This document shows positions 27,069 through 35,815 of a stretch of 64,000 bases of DNA, one piece after another (the first letter of the stretch is position 1; every line of letters begins with the position of its first letter). The DNA lies in contig NZ_WOXS01000002.1 in assembly GCF_009852415.1 (NCBI RefSeq), forward strand, positions 8,286,001 through 8,350,000. Direction: 5' to 3'. This DNA comes from Streptomyces sp. Tu 3180. Lineage in GTDB: Bacteria > Actinomycetota > Actinomycetes > Streptomycetales > Streptomycetaceae. Under the pieces are notes generated by a model. It worked only from the letters and a program-made list of their open reading frames with translations, had not been told where the DNA came from and made no database searches. The translations under genes and the position numbers were made by a program.

Positions 27069-27097
27069 TTGACAAACCGACTGTGCTGTTTTTTTAT
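27069..27097 (+). promoter_or_regulatory. ARE-like operator overlapping SARP promoter
   Basis: TTGACA (27069-27074) and TTTTAT (27092-27097) are 17 bp apart, a good -35/-10 pair in otherwise GC-rich DNA. An ARE-like 24-mer (27072-27095, ACAAACCGACTG...CTGTTTTTTT) with one mismatch to consensus covers the end of the -35, the whole spacer and most of the -10. Receptor binding would therefore exclude RNA polymerase from the SARP gene that starts at 27191. Confidence 0.75.
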
Positions 27098-27190
27098 CGA
27101 GGGGTTCAATGCCAAGCAGAGCACCGGATTCCGGCGGCGGCAGCAGGTGGGCCCGGTCCCGGTCTCCAGCCCGAACTCGTGGGGGACAAT

Positions 27191-28018
27191 GTGGACATCG
27201 AAGTGCTGGGTGCGCTGTCGTTGCGCGAGAACGGGGTGTCGATCGTGCCGACGGCCCCCAAGCCGCGGCAGGTCCTGGCCCTGCTGGCCCTCCACGCCGA
27301 CCAGGTGGTCCCCGTGACCGCGCTGGTGGAGGAGCTGTGGGGGAGCAAGCCGCCGCGCAGCGCGCGCACCACGCTCCAGACCTACGTGCTGCAGCTGCGG
27401 GAGCTGATCGCCGAGGCGCTCGGGCGGGGCGCGGGCGAGCGGTGCACCCCCAAGGACGTCCTGGCCACCGTGCCCGGCGGCTACCGCCTGGACACCCGCT
27501 CCGGGAGCATCGACTTCCGCGAGTTCGAGCGCCGGGCGGGCGCCGGCTACCGGGCCATGGACGCCGAGGACTACACCGGGGCGGCCCGCCGCCTGGCCGA
27601 CGCGCTGGCGCTGTGGACGGGGCCGGCGCTCACCGACATCCAGGCCGGCCCCCGCATCGGCATGGAGGTCAAGCGGCTGGAGGAGGCCCGGCTGTGCGTG
27701 CTCGACCAGCGCATCGAGGCCGATCTGCGGCTGGGGCGCCACCGGGAGCTGCTGCCGGAGCTGACCGTGCTGGTCAACCAGTACCGGATGCACGAGAGCC
27801 TGCACGGGCAGTTCATGCTGGCGCTGCACCGGTCGGGGCGGCGCGGCGAGGCCCTCGACGTCTACCAGCGGCTGCGCACCACGCTCGTCTCCGAGCTGGG
27901 CCTGGAGCCGTCCGCCGCGCTCGGCCGGCTCCAGCGCTCCATCCTCGTGGCCCGTCCCGACGCCCCGCCGGCCCCGGCCGCCGGCGGCGGACGCCGGCTC
28001 GCCGCCCGCGCGAACTGA
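27191..28018 (+). CDS. alpV: SARP-family activator (AlpV-like)
   Basis: 275 residues, GTG 27191 (VDIEVLGALSLRENGVSIVP). N-terminal OmpR-like winged helix (1-95: TAPKPRQVLALLALHADQVV, RTTLQTYVLQLRELI, VPGGYRLD) followed by the BTAD domain (about 100-250: GAARRLADALALWTGPALTD, LELGLEP-type end). SARPs bind direct repeats next to cluster promoters and recruit polymerase. The operator overlapping its promoter makes it the likely activator directly released by the butenolide receptor. The short C-terminal tail is Pro/Ala-rich. Confidence 0.9.
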   Translation: MDIEVLGALSLRENGVSIVPTAPKPRQVLALLALHADQVVPVTALVEELWGSKPPRSARTTLQTYVLQLRELIAEALGRGAGERCTPKDVLATVPGGYRLDTRSGSIDFREFERRAGAGYRAMDAEDYTGAARRLADALALWTGPALTDIQAGPRIGMEVKRLEEARLCVLDQRIEADLRLGRHRELLPELTVLVNQYRMHESLHGQFMLALHRSGRRGEALDVYQRLRTTLVSELGLEPSAALGRLQRSILVARPDAPPAPAAGGGRRLAARAN

Positions 28019-28154
28019 CAGGCCGCCACACCGGCGCGCAGGGCGCCGCCCGGCACACCCGCCCCCCCCGGCCCCCCAGGGCGGCACACCCGCCCCCGGG
28101 GCGGCGCACGGCCTCCTGGGGGGCGCGCACGGACCGCACCGCCCCGGGACGCAC

Positions 28155-28215
28155 ACGGCGCCGCGGCCCCGCGACGCCACGGCGCCGCGGCCCCGCGACG
28201 CCACGGCGCCACGCC
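28155..28215. repeat. 24-bp tandem repeat
   Basis: A 24-bp unit (ACGGCGCCGCGGCCCCGCGA CGCC) occurs twice head to tail (28155-28178, 28179-28202), followed by a shorter copy ACGGCGCCAC. It lies in the spacer between the SARP gene and the convergent KS-beta gene. The whole spacer (28019-28282) is GC-rich with no gene. Confidence 0.7.
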
Positions 28216-28282
28216 GGCAGGCCGCCACGGCGCCACGGCGGCACGGCGTCCCGCCGATGCGCCGGCGGGGCGGGGGCGGGGG

Positions 28283-29539
28283 TTACGGCATCGCCCGGAG
28301 CACCGCCGCCGAGTTGAAGCCGCCCCGGCCGCGGGCCAGCACCAGGGCGGTGCGCAGGCGGGGCAGGACGCGGGGCGCCCCGGTGACCAGGTCCACGGCG
28401 TGCGCGTCGGCCGCCCGGCGGGTCGCGGTGGTGGGGGGCACCACCTGGTGGTGCAGGGCGAGCAGGGCCGCCGCCAGGTCCAGGGCGGAGCCGCCCGCGC
28501 CCAGCCGGCCGGTCATCGACTTCGGGACGGTCACCGGGACGCCGCGGGGCCCGAACAGGGCGCGCAGGACCGCGCTCTCCTGCCGGTCCGCGCCGGGCCG
28601 CGCCGCACCGTCGGCGAACACCACGTCGACCTCGCCGGCCTCCGCCCCCGCGTCCTGCAGGGCGAGTTCGGCGGCCTCCCGCAGGCGGGGCCGGCCGGGT
28701 CCGTCGAAGGTCGCCGCGCAGCCGGCGACGAGCCCGTAGCCGCGGGCCCCCCGCCGGGCGGCCGCGGCGGCCTCCTCCACGACCAGCAGGGCACCGCCCT
28801 CGCCCACCACATGGCCGTCGGCGGCCGCGTCGAACGGCCGGTAGGCGCGGGCCGGGTCGGCGCTGCGGCTCATCCGCCCGTCCGCCAGGTGCGCGGCCCA
28901 CCCCCACGGGCACAGCGTGGAGTCGATGCCGCCGGTGACCATCAGCTGGGCCCCGCCGCGCAGCCGCCGCCGCGCGCGGGCCAGGGCGTCGATGCCGCCC
29001 GCCTGCTCGCTGACCACGGCGGACCCGGTGCCGCGCAGCCGGTGCCGGATGGAGATCTGCGCGGCGCCCGCCGCGTGGAACCAGGCGGCGGACTGGTAGG
29101 CGCTGACGTACCGGGCGCCCCTGCCCCACAGCGCCGCGAGCCCGCGCTGCCCGGACTCGGCGCCGCCCGCCGAGCTCGCGGTGATCACCCCCGCCCCGTA
29201 CTCCGGCAGGCCCTCGGCGTCCACGCCCGCGTCCGCCAGGGCCTCCTCGGCGACGGCCAGCGCGATGCGCGTGACCCGGTCGGTCGCGGGCAGCAGCCTG
29301 CTGGGGATGTGCTCCTCGTCGACGAAGCCGGGCAGCTCGCCGCCGATGCGCACCGGATAGCCGGAGGCGTCGAAGCGGGTGAGGGGCCCGATGCCGCTGC
29401 GGCCCTCCAGCACCGCCCGCCACCAGGCGTGCGCGCCCAGGCCGTTGGGCGCCGCGACGCCGATGCCGGTGACCACCGCCACGCCCCGGTTTTCGCCGGG
29501 GCCGGGCCGCTGCCGTGCCGGTGCGGGGTGCGCCGTCAT
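28283..29539 (-). CDS. KS-beta / chain-length factor, second copy
   Basis: 418 residues, ATG 29539 overlapping the KS-alpha stop (ATGA). KS fold with the chain-length-factor signature: the active-site Cys is replaced by Gln in VVSEQAGGIDALARARRRLR. Other landmarks are VVTGIGVAAPNGLGAHAWWR, RYVSAYQSAAWFHAAGAAQI, the GAQLMVTGGIDSTLCPWGWA region, VPVTVPKSMTGRLGAGGSAL and LVLARGRGGFNSAAVLRA. It pairs with the KS-alpha of the same operon to set chain length. The sequence differs much from the other chain-length factor at 45769 (more Arg/Ala-rich), so it is a separate lineage rather than a recent copy. No ACP gene accompanies this pair. Confidence 0.9.
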   Translation of the reverse strand: MTAHPAPARQRPGPGENRGVAVVTGIGVAAPNGLGAHAWWRAVLEGRSGIGPLTRFDASGYPVRIGGELPGFVDEEHIPSRLLPATDRVTRIALAVAEEALADAGVDAEGLPEYGAGVITASSAGGAESGQRGLAALWGRGARYVSAYQSAAWFHAAGAAQISIRHRLRGTGSAVVSEQAGGIDALARARRRLRGGAQLMVTGGIDSTLCPWGWAAHLADGRMSRSADPARAYRPFDAAADGHVVGEGGALLVVEEAAAAARRGARGYGLVAGCAATFDGPGRPRLREAAELALQDAGAEAGEVDVVFADGAARPGADRQESAVLRALFGPRGVPVTVPKSMTGRLGAGGSALDLAAALLALHHQVVPPTTATRRAADAHAVDLVTGAPRVLPRLRTALVLARGRGGFNSAAVLRAMP

Positions 29540-30801
29540 GCCGCCGCCCCCAGCCGCGGCCGGGTGAGCACCGCGGCGCCGTGGAACCCGCCGAAGCCGC
29601 TGGCCACGCTCAGCACCGTGCTGGTGCGCTGCTCCCGGGCGACCAGCGGGGTGTAGTCGAGGTCGCAGGTCGGGTCGGGCTCGTGCAGGTTGGCCGTCGG
29701 CGGCACCGTGTCGTGCCCGATGGCCAGGCAGCTGGCCACCACGTCCAGGGCGCCGGCCGCGCCCAGCGCGTGCCCGATCATCGACTTGATGGAGCTGACC
29801 GGGACGCGGCGGGCGTGCTCGCCCAGGCTCGCCTTGAGGGCGTGCGTCTCGTGCCGGTCGTTGTGCCGGGTCCCGGCGCCGTGCGCGTTGACGTAGTCCA
29901 CGTCGACCGGGTTCAGCCGCGCCTCGTCCAGCGCGGCCCGGATGGTGCGGGCCATCTCCTGCCCGCCCGGCCGCAGCCCCGTCATGTGGTGCGCGCTGCT
30001 GAGGGCGGCGAACCCGGACAGCTCGGCGTGGGCGCGCGCACCGCGCCGGCGCGCGTGCTCGAGCTCCTCCAGGACCACCACGGCCGCGCCCTCGCCCAGC
30101 ACGAAGCCGTCCCGGGTGCGGTCGTAGGGCCGGCTGGCCGTGCGCGGCTCGTCGTTGCGCGGGCTGGTGAGCCGGATGCGGTCGAAGCAGGCCATGGAGA
30201 TCGGCGAGATCGGCGCCTCCGCACCACCGGCGAGCACCACGTCGGCGCTGCCCTCGCGCACCAGCTCCCAGCCGTGCCCGATCGCGTCCAGGCCCGAGGT
30301 GCAGCCGCTGGAGACCAGGCCCACCGGGCCCTGCGCCCCGCACGCGCGCGCCACCTCCGCCGCCAGGGACGAGGGCACGAAGTAGTCGTACAGGCACTCC
30401 GCGGCCCGGCTGTGGTCCACCGCCCAGGTCCTGCCGCAGTCGCTGAGCAGCGCGTACTGGGTGGCCAGGCCCGTGGTGCAGCCCACCGCGCTGCCCAGGC
30501 TCACCCCGCGGCGCAGCGGGTCGCCCGCATCCTCCAGCCCGCTGTCGGCGAGCGCCTCCCGGGCACTGACCAGCGCGAACTGCGCCGCCCGGTCCAGGCG
30601 TTCGGTGTCGGCCGGGGTGAAACCGTGCGCGGCCGCGTCGAAGTCGACCTCGGCGGCGATGCGCGAGCGGTGGCCCGAGGCGTCGAACAGGGTGATCGGG
30701 CCGGTGGCGGTACGGCCGGCCGCCAGCAGGGACCAGAAGGACCCGGCGCCCACCGCACCGGGCGCCACCACCCCGACCCCGGTGATCACCACGCGCCTCA
30801 T
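29536..30801 (-). CDS. KS-alpha (ketosynthase), second copy
   Basis: 421 residues, ATG 30801. Type II polyketide ketosynthase with intact active site: nucleophile Cys167 in GLVSSGCTSGLDAIGHG, His in VNAHGAGTRHNDRHETHALK, and the second His in SSIKSMIGHALGAAGALDVV. The C-terminus SGFGGFHGAAVLTRP is normal. It condenses malonyl units as a heterodimer with the KS-beta encoded next. The motifs are of the non-reducing aromatic type rather than the polyene-forming type. Tight overlap with the thioesterase gene upstream and KS-beta downstream makes a three-gene operon. It could make a second chain, a starter, or be redundant. Confidence 0.92.
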   Translation of the reverse strand: MRRVVITGVGVVAPGAVGAGSFWSLLAAGRTATGPITLFDASGHRSRIAAEVDFDAAAHGFTPADTERLDRAAQFALVSAREALADSGLEDAGDPLRRGVSLGSAVGCTTGLATQYALLSDCGRTWAVDHSRAAECLYDYFVPSSLAAEVARACGAQGPVGLVSSGCTSGLDAIGHGWELVREGSADVVLAGGAEAPISPISMACFDRIRLTSPRNDEPRTASRPYDRTRDGFVLGEGAAVVVLEELEHARRRGARAHAELSGFAALSSAHHMTGLRPGGQEMARTIRAALDEARLNPVDVDYVNAHGAGTRHNDRHETHALKASLGEHARRVPVSSIKSMIGHALGAAGALDVVASCLAIGHDTVPPTANLHEPDPTCDLDYTPLVAREQRTSTVLSVASGFGGFHGAAVLTRPRLGAAA

Positions 30802-31580
30802 CGGCCCTCTCCCGGCACCGCCGCGCCCACCAGGTCCCGGCACGCCCGCCCCACCAGCCGCGGCACCTGCGCGCCGTCGGCGAAGAAGTGGTCCCCGGCG
30901 ACGGTGTGCCGCACGATCGGCCCGCTGGCCCACTGCTGCCAGTGCCGCGAGGCGTCGGGCGCCGCCAGCGGGTCCTCGCTGCCCGCGAAGACCAGCACCG
31001 GGCACCCCACCGGCCCGCCGGTGGCCGGGTCCAGCGCCGCCTCGCGCAGGGACCGCGCCAGCCGCAGGTCGTCACGCAGCACGGGCAGCACGCTGCGCCG
31101 CCACAGCCCGCCCGGCGAGGCGGCCGCCCCCCGCGGCAGCGAGCCCAGATCCCCCAGCAGCGGCAGCAGCTCCTCGTCGGGCAGATCGGCCGCGCCCACC
31201 AGGGCGGTCGCCACGTGCGGCGGCAGACACGCCCCCACCGCCAGGAACAGCGGCCCCGCGGCGCCGGCGTCCTCCAGCGCCCGGGTGAGCGTGTAGGCGA
31301 CCAGCGCGCCCAGGCTGTGCCCGTACAGCGCGTACGGCCCCTGCCCGGCGGCCTTCACCAGCACCGGCAGCAGGTCGGCCAGCAGCCCGGCACGGTCGGT
31401 GACCCGGCCCTCGCGCCGGCGGCTGTCGCGGCCGGGCAGCGGCAGGGCGACCACCTCGGCGGCCGGCCCCACCGCCGCCGGCCAGCTGCGGTAGCTGGCC
31501 ACGCCCGCCCCCGCATGGGCCAGGCAGTGCAGCCTGACCCGTGGCCCGCCCGCCTCGTGGGCCCCCGTCCGCAAAGCCAT
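30798..31580 (-). CDS. Type II thioesterase
   Basis: 260 residues, ATG 31580 with GAGGAGGG upstream. Alpha/beta hydrolase of the RifR/GrsT type: LHCLAHAGAGVASYRSWPAA near the start, PLPGRDSR, nucleophile Ser89 in YALYGHSLGALVAY, Asp in VFAGSEDPLAAP and His in VAGDHFFADG. Such enzymes remove stalled or wrong acyl groups from carrier proteins. Its stop overlaps the start of the second KS-alpha, so it edits or releases products of that system, or serves both synthases. Confidence 0.9.
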   Translation of the reverse strand: MALRTGAHEAGGPRVRLHCLAHAGAGVASYRSWPAAVGPAAEVVALPLPGRDSRRREGRVTDRAGLLADLLPVLVKAAGQGPYALYGHSLGALVAYTLTRALEDAGAAGPLFLAVGACLPPHVATALVGAADLPDEELLPLLGDLGSLPRGAAASPGGLWRRSVLPVLRDDLRLARSLREAALDPATGGPVGCPVLVFAGSEDPLAAPDASRHWQQWASGPIVRHTVAGDHFFADGAQVPRLVGRACRDLVGAAVPGEGR

Positions 31581-31749
31581 CACGCACCCTCCTCCTGGCA
31601 CGTCCTGCCGAGCGCCCGCGCTGTCGCCGCACCGGGCACCCCGAGCCAAGCACCCCGGGCTCGGGCGACACTCGACCCGCCCCGCACCGCGCGATCCCGC
31701 CCCCGCCCCGCGACCGCCACCCCCTCGTCCCTTCTTGCCGGCGCGGGGG

Positions 31750-32571
31750 CTAGGCGGCGTACAGGTCGAACGTCGAGGTGCGCCGCGCCCCGGCGATGAC
31801 GTCCAGACGGGGGTCGACGGCCAGCATCGCCTGGTGCATCCGCTGCAACTGCGGCGAGGGCTCCACGCCCAGCTCGTCGATCAGCCGCTGCCGCAGCCGC
31901 CGGTACACATCCAGCGCCGCGGCCTGCCGGCCCGAACGGTACAGCGCCACCATCGCCTGCGAGTGCAGCCCCTCGTGCTGGGGGTGACGGGCGATCAGAT
32001 CGGTCAGCTCGGCGATCAGCTCGACGTGCCGGCCCAGCCGCAGATCGGCGTCGATGCGCCGCTCCCGGGCCACCAGGCGGCTCTGCTCCAGCCGCATCAC
32101 CTCGATCTCCAGCACCGGCCCGACCCGCACGTCCACCAGCGCGGGCCCCTCCCACAGCTCGAGCGCCTCGCGCAGCAGGGCCGCCGCGCGGGCGTCCTCA
32201 CCGTCCTCGAAGGCCTGCCGGCCCTCACCGACCAGCCGCTCGTACCGGTAGACGTCGACCGCCTCGGCGGGGATCTGCAGCAGATAACCGCCGTAGCGGG
32301 TGGCGAGCACGTCCTTGGCCGAACCCGGCGCGTCCGGGCCCATGGCGGTGCCCAGCATGCGGCGCAGCTGCAGGATGTACGTCTGCAGCGTGGTCAGCGA
32401 GCTCTGCGGCAGCTCCGTGCCCCAGATCTCCTCCATGAGGGTGGGCACCGGCACGACCCGGCCGGGATACAGGGCCAGGAGCGCCAGGACCTGGCGGGGC
32501 TTCCCCGCGGTCGGCACGATCGATATTCCGTTGACTTCGGCATTCAACGCACCCAGGACTTTTATGTTCAT
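31750..32571 (-). CDS. SARP-family activator, second
   Basis: 273 residues, ATG 32571 after CGGAGGG. Same layout as the 27191 protein: winged helix (MNIKVLGALNAEVNGISIVP, GKPRQVLALLALYPGRVVPV, TTLQTYILQLRRML) and BTAD (AALLREALELWEGPALVDVR, ALDVYRRLRQRLIDELGVEP). It ends close after the BTAD. It sits just upstream of the thioesterase-KS operon on the same strand (170 bp apart) and diverges from the third SARP, so it may activate either set. No ARE-like site is seen before it; activation by the first SARP is plausible. Confidence 0.9.
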   Translation of the reverse strand: MNIKVLGALNAEVNGISIVPTAGKPRQVLALLALYPGRVVPVPTLMEEIWGTELPQSSLTTLQTYILQLRRMLGTAMGPDAPGSAKDVLATRYGGYLLQIPAEAVDVYRYERLVGEGRQAFEDGEDARAAALLREALELWEGPALVDVRVGPVLEIEVMRLEQSRLVARERRIDADLRLGRHVELIAELTDLIARHPQHEGLHSQAMVALYRSGRQAAALDVYRRLRQRLIDELGVEPSPQLQRMHQAMLAVDPRLDVIAGARRTSTFDLYAA

Positions 32572-33230
32572 GATTCCCTCCGTGCCGAGACGGCGGCCGT
32601 TGGACCAGAGCGCTGATCGAGCCCTCAGATACTGTCCCCTCGCGGTTTCCCGCGTCATTTCCACGGGCCGGTCACGAGGCGAGTCATAACCATTGCAGAG
32701 CGCCACCCCAGATCTGTTCGAGTATGTCTTGAGGCGCCCGCGGGAACCGGGCCGCGCCAGACGACCGGCACCGGCGCGGAGAAAACCCCGCCCCGGCCGC
32801 GGAGCCGGTGAAAAAAAGGGCGCCCCGCCCGGCCGCCGCCGGTTTCCCGGCCACGCGGACCCGCCCGCCGCGCGGCGCCGGCACGCGGCGCGGACCTCCC
32901 GCCCGCGGCCCGCCGGCTCGCCCGGCGGCGTCAGCCGCCCCCCGGCCCCGGACGCGCCCGCCCGGGGCCGGGGGGCGGCGAGGGGCGACTTCCCGCCGCA
33001 CCCGCCGCCCCGCCCGGACGCCGCCCCCGCCCGGCCGGGCGCGCCCCCCGCCCTTCGCCCGCGCCGGGCGAAGGGCCTTTTTTCCGGGCCGGCCGCCGGA
33101 CGGGTCCGGAAAACCCTCGAGAAACCGTCCACGCGGGCCTGGGAACCGCTGGTGAACACCACCTTCTGAAATCGCGGGCACTACCGTGCCCCGGGGAAGG
33201 GGTCTCGTCGGAATTCTTGGTGGGGACGAG
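32572..33230. promoter_or_regulatory. Divergent SARP intergenic region with terminator-like hairpin
   Basis: 659 bp between two divergent SARP genes with no ORF that looks real. Both ends near the start codons are richer in A/T (32640-32690 and 33155-33225), as expected for promoters. At 33050-33083 there is a hairpin GCCCTTCGCCCG, loop CGC, CGGGCGAAGGGC, then CTTTTTT. This is the textbook rho-independent form, rare in this window, reading rightward toward the third SARP gene. It could be a leader attenuator or an insulator. Confidence 0.55.
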
Positions 33231-34301
33231 ATGGAGTTCAGGATTCTGGGCCCGGTCCAGATCTACGACGGCGGCGCGGACGTGTCCGTCGTGCCCACGG
33301 GCGCCAAACAGCGGGCGCTGCTGGGCGCACTGGTGGTGAAAGCCGGGCAGGACGTGCCCGCGGAACGGCTCGTCGACGAACTGTGGGCCGAGCGCCCGCC
33401 GGTGCACGCCGCCAACGCCCTGCAGGCCCACGTGGCCCGGCTGCGCCGCCTGCTGCCCCGGCCCGCGCCCGGCCCGGACGCACCCCCTCACGAGTGGCTG
33501 GTGACCCGCCCCCTGGGCTACCTCCTGCGCCCCGGGCGCACCCTCACCGACGCCCAGCGCTTCCACCGCCTGATCGCCCGGGGACGCGTCCTGGCCGCCG
33601 CCGACCCGGCCCGCGCGGTGGACGTCCTGCGCGAGGGCCTGGCCCTGTGGCGCGGCCCCGCCCTGGAGGGCTGCGGCCGCGGCACCATCTGCTCGACCGA
33701 GGCCGCCCTGCTGGAGGAGAGCCGGCTGGTCGCCCTGGAGACGCTGTACGACACCTGCCTGCGGGCGGGCCTGGCCCAGGAGATCACCGGGGAACTGGAG
33801 AAGCTGACGACCGCCCATCCGCTGCGGGAGCGGTTCTACGAACTGCTGATGACCGCGCTGCACCGCGGCGGCCGGCAGGCCGAGGCACTGGGCACCTACG
33901 AGCGGGCGCGCCGCAGGCTCGTGCACGACCTGGGCATCGAGCCGGGCCCGCCGCTGCGCGACCGCAGACAGGCCATCCTGCACCACGCGCCCGACGAGCC
34001 GCCCGCAACGGCCGCAGCGCCCGCAACGGCCGCAGCGGCCGGGGGGCCGCCGTCCGCGGCCGCCGGGCACCCCGGCCCCGGCGCCCGCCGGGCCGGCCCC
34101 CGGGACGCGGCCCCGGACCGGCCCGGCGCGCACGGGCCGGACCCGGGCCCGCTCCACGAGGAGATCGCCTGGCTGCGGCAGCGGCTGGACCGCCTGGCCC
34201 GCGAGCAGCGGGAGCTGACCGACCGGCTCGACCGGCTGGACCGGCTGGACCGGCTCGGCCGGCCGGACCGGCTCACCACCGCGCAGGGGGCCGGGGCCTG
34301 A
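33231..34301 (+). CDS. SARP-family activator, third, with C-terminal heptad-like tail
   Basis: 356 residues, ATG 33231. Winged helix (MEFRILGPVQIYDGGADVSV, TGAKQRALLGALVVKAGQDV, LQAHVARLRRLL) and BTAD (AVDVLREGLALWRGPALEGC, GTYERARRRLVHDLGIEPGP) occupy residues 1-255. Unlike the two other SARPs it carries an extra 100 residues: a Pro/Ala/Gly-rich linker then a charged helical tail RQRLDRLAREQRELTDRLDR with repeated RLD units, probably a coiled coil for oligomerisation. It converges on the small minus-strand gene at 34309 with only 7 bp between. Confidence 0.9.
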   Translation: MEFRILGPVQIYDGGADVSVVPTGAKQRALLGALVVKAGQDVPAERLVDELWAERPPVHAANALQAHVARLRRLLPRPAPGPDAPPHEWLVTRPLGYLLRPGRTLTDAQRFHRLIARGRVLAAADPARAVDVLREGLALWRGPALEGCGRGTICSTEAALLEESRLVALETLYDTCLRAGLAQEITGELEKLTTAHPLRERFYELLMTALHRGGRQAEALGTYERARRRLVHDLGIEPGPPLRDRRQAILHHAPDEPPATAAAPATAAAAGGPPSAAAGHPGPGARRAGPRDAAPDRPGAHGPDPGPLHEEIAWLRQRLDRLAREQRELTDRLDRLDRLDRLGRPDRLTTAQGAGA

Positions 34302-34308
34302 CCCGGGC

Positions 34309-34527
34309 TCAGGCCCCGCGGCCGCCGCGGCCGCCCGGCTCCTGGCGCATCCGGTGCACCAGCTGCTGCTCCAGCGCCGTCAGCCGCACCCGGTTTGCGG
34401 GCGGCTCCTCGCCCGCCGCGCAGGGCTCCGGGCCGCCGCCGAGCGGGTGCAGCATCCCGACGGCGACCAGGCTGTCCCACAGGCCGCGCAGATACCGGTA
34501 CGGGTGCAAGGCGTCCTGCCGTCCCAC
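34309..34527 (-). CDS. Small unknown protein, 72 residues
   Basis: GTG 34527 is preceded by AGAAAGGGGAG, a good ribosome site. The product begins VGRQDALHPYRYLRGLWDSL, VAVGMLHPLGGG, and ends VRLTALEQQLVHRMRQEPGG. Codon bias is that of a real gene, unlike the neighbouring spacer. It is not recognised as a family; the compact helical, Leu-rich C-terminus with Arg could be a small regulatory or scaffold protein. It lies tail-to-tail with the third SARP gene. Confidence 0.6.
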   Translation of the reverse strand: MGRQDALHPYRYLRGLWDSLVAVGMLHPLGGGPEPCAAGEEPPANRVRLTALEQQLVHRMRQEPGGRGGRGA

Positions 34528-34861
34528 GAGCGCTCCCCTTTCTCCCGGCGCCGCCCGGCGGCCGCCGGGCGCGCGGCCACCGTGCGCCGCCCGGCTCGAG
34601 GCGCCGGCCGGGGACGGCGGAGCGCGGCCGGGGCCGGCGTCGAGCCCGGCCGGCGCCCCGCGCCCCGCCGTCCCGTGCCGCCCGCCGCGTTCGAGCGGGA
34701 CGCGAGCCGGGTCCGGCCGGCTCCCGAGCGGTTCCGGACAGCATCGGTGCCACGGCCGCCGCCGACGCCCGCCGCGGGCCGCCGCGGGCGCGGCACCCGG
34801 CGTGCCGGCCCGGCGACGCCGCCCGGGCCAGGAGCCGCTTCGGACGACAAGGGGTGTGAGG
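34528..34861. other. GC-rich divergent intergenic region
   Basis: 334 bp between the small leftward gene and the rightward aromatase gene. Frames on both strands give only Ala/Arg/Gly/Pro strings, so no gene is called. It must hold the promoter for the aromatase-dehydrogenase operon; I could not pick out clear -10/-35 boxes. Confidence 0.4.
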
Positions 34862-35815
34862 ATGCCGGATTCGCGAGTGCACCGCGCGGTGTGTGAGGTG
34901 ACCGCATCGGCCCCGGCCGGCGTGCTGTACGGGCTGATCGCCGACGCCTCCCAGTGGCCGCTGTTCTTCCAGCCCTGCCTGCACGTGGAGCAGCTGGACT
35001 TCGACGGCACCCACGAACGGCTGCGCATGTGGGCCGCCGCCGGCGAGGAGATCGCCTCCTGGGTCTCGCGCCGCAGGCTGGACGTCGGACGCCACCGGGT
35101 GGAGTTCCACCAGGACGTCACCGCCGCCCCGGTGGAGTCGATGCGCGGCACCTGGAGCGTCACCCCGCTGGGCGACAGCTGCCGGGTGACCCTGGAGCAC
35201 GCCTTCACCGTCACCGGCGACGACCCGGCCGCCGCGGCCCGGCTGGAGCGGATCACCCACGCCAACAGCCGCGCCCAGCTGGACCGGCTGGCCTGGCTCG
35301 CCGAGCGGTGGGCCCGGCTGGACGACCTCGTGCTGTCCTTCGAGGACACCGTCCGCCTCAAGGCCCCCGCCGAACTCGTCTTCGACTTCCTCTACCGGGC
35401 CGCCGACTGGCCCGGCCGGCTGCCGCACGTGCACGGCGTGCGGCTGACGGAGGACACCCTCGGCGTCCAGGTCATGGCCATGGACAGCACCACCGGCGAC
35501 GGCAGCGCCCACCGCACCGAGTCGGTGCGCATGTGCTTCCCCGGCGCCGGCCGCATCGTCTACAAGCAGACCCGCACCGCCCCGCTGCTGGCCGCGCACA
35601 CCGGCGAGTGGTGCGTCGACCCCGACGCCTCCGGCCTGGACGTCACCGCCCGGCACACCGTGCTGCTGCGCGAGGACGCCCTCGAGCGGGTCCTGGGACC
35701 CGGCGCCACGGTCGAGCAGGCCCGCCGCCACCTGCGCGAGGAACTGGGCCGGGCCTCCCGGACCGTCCTCGAGCACGCCGCGCACCACGCCGCCGGCGCG
35801 GTCCGGGTCCTGTGA
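34862..35815 (+). CDS. Aromatase/cyclase with two START-like domains, second copy
   Basis: 317 residues, ATG 34862. Two tandem polyketide-cyclase (Bet v1/START-like) domains: first about 1-150 (RAVCEVTASAPAGVLYGLIA, DASQWPLFFQPCLHVEQLDF), second about 160-310 (FEDTVRLKAPAELVFDFLYR, ADWPGRLPHVHGVRLTEDTL). The length matches didomain aromatase/cyclases of angucycline and actinorhodin pathways, which aromatise the first ring of the reduced polyketide. A second one (48137) lies in the core operon. This one is coupled (GTGA overlap) to an acyl-CoA dehydrogenase gene and probably serves the product of the extra KS pair or a later dehydration. Confidence 0.88.
   Translation: MPDSRVHRAVCEVTASAPAGVLYGLIADASQWPLFFQPCLHVEQLDFDGTHERLRMWAAAGEEIASWVSRRRLDVGRHRVEFHQDVTAAPVESMRGTWSVTPLGDSCRVTLEHAFTVTGDDPAAAARLERITHANSRAQLDRLAWLAERWARLDDLVLSFEDTVRLKAPAELVFDFLYRAADWPGRLPHVHGVRLTEDTLGVQVMAMDSTTGDGSAHRTESVRMCFPGAGRIVYKQTRTAPLLAAHTGEWCVDPDASGLDVTARHTVLLREDALERVLGPGATVEQARRHLREELGRASRTVLEHAAHHAAGAVRVL

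Noticed and set aside
28283..30801. Second KS pair as a highly reducing polyene-type (ishigamide-like) system
   Set aside because: The KS-alpha motifs are those of aromatic, non-reducing synthases and no dedicated dehydratase or reductase accompanies the pair.
29515..31296. Rightward frames opposite the second KS pair
   Set aside because: Antisense shadows; the minus-strand frames contain intact ketosynthase catalytic motifs.
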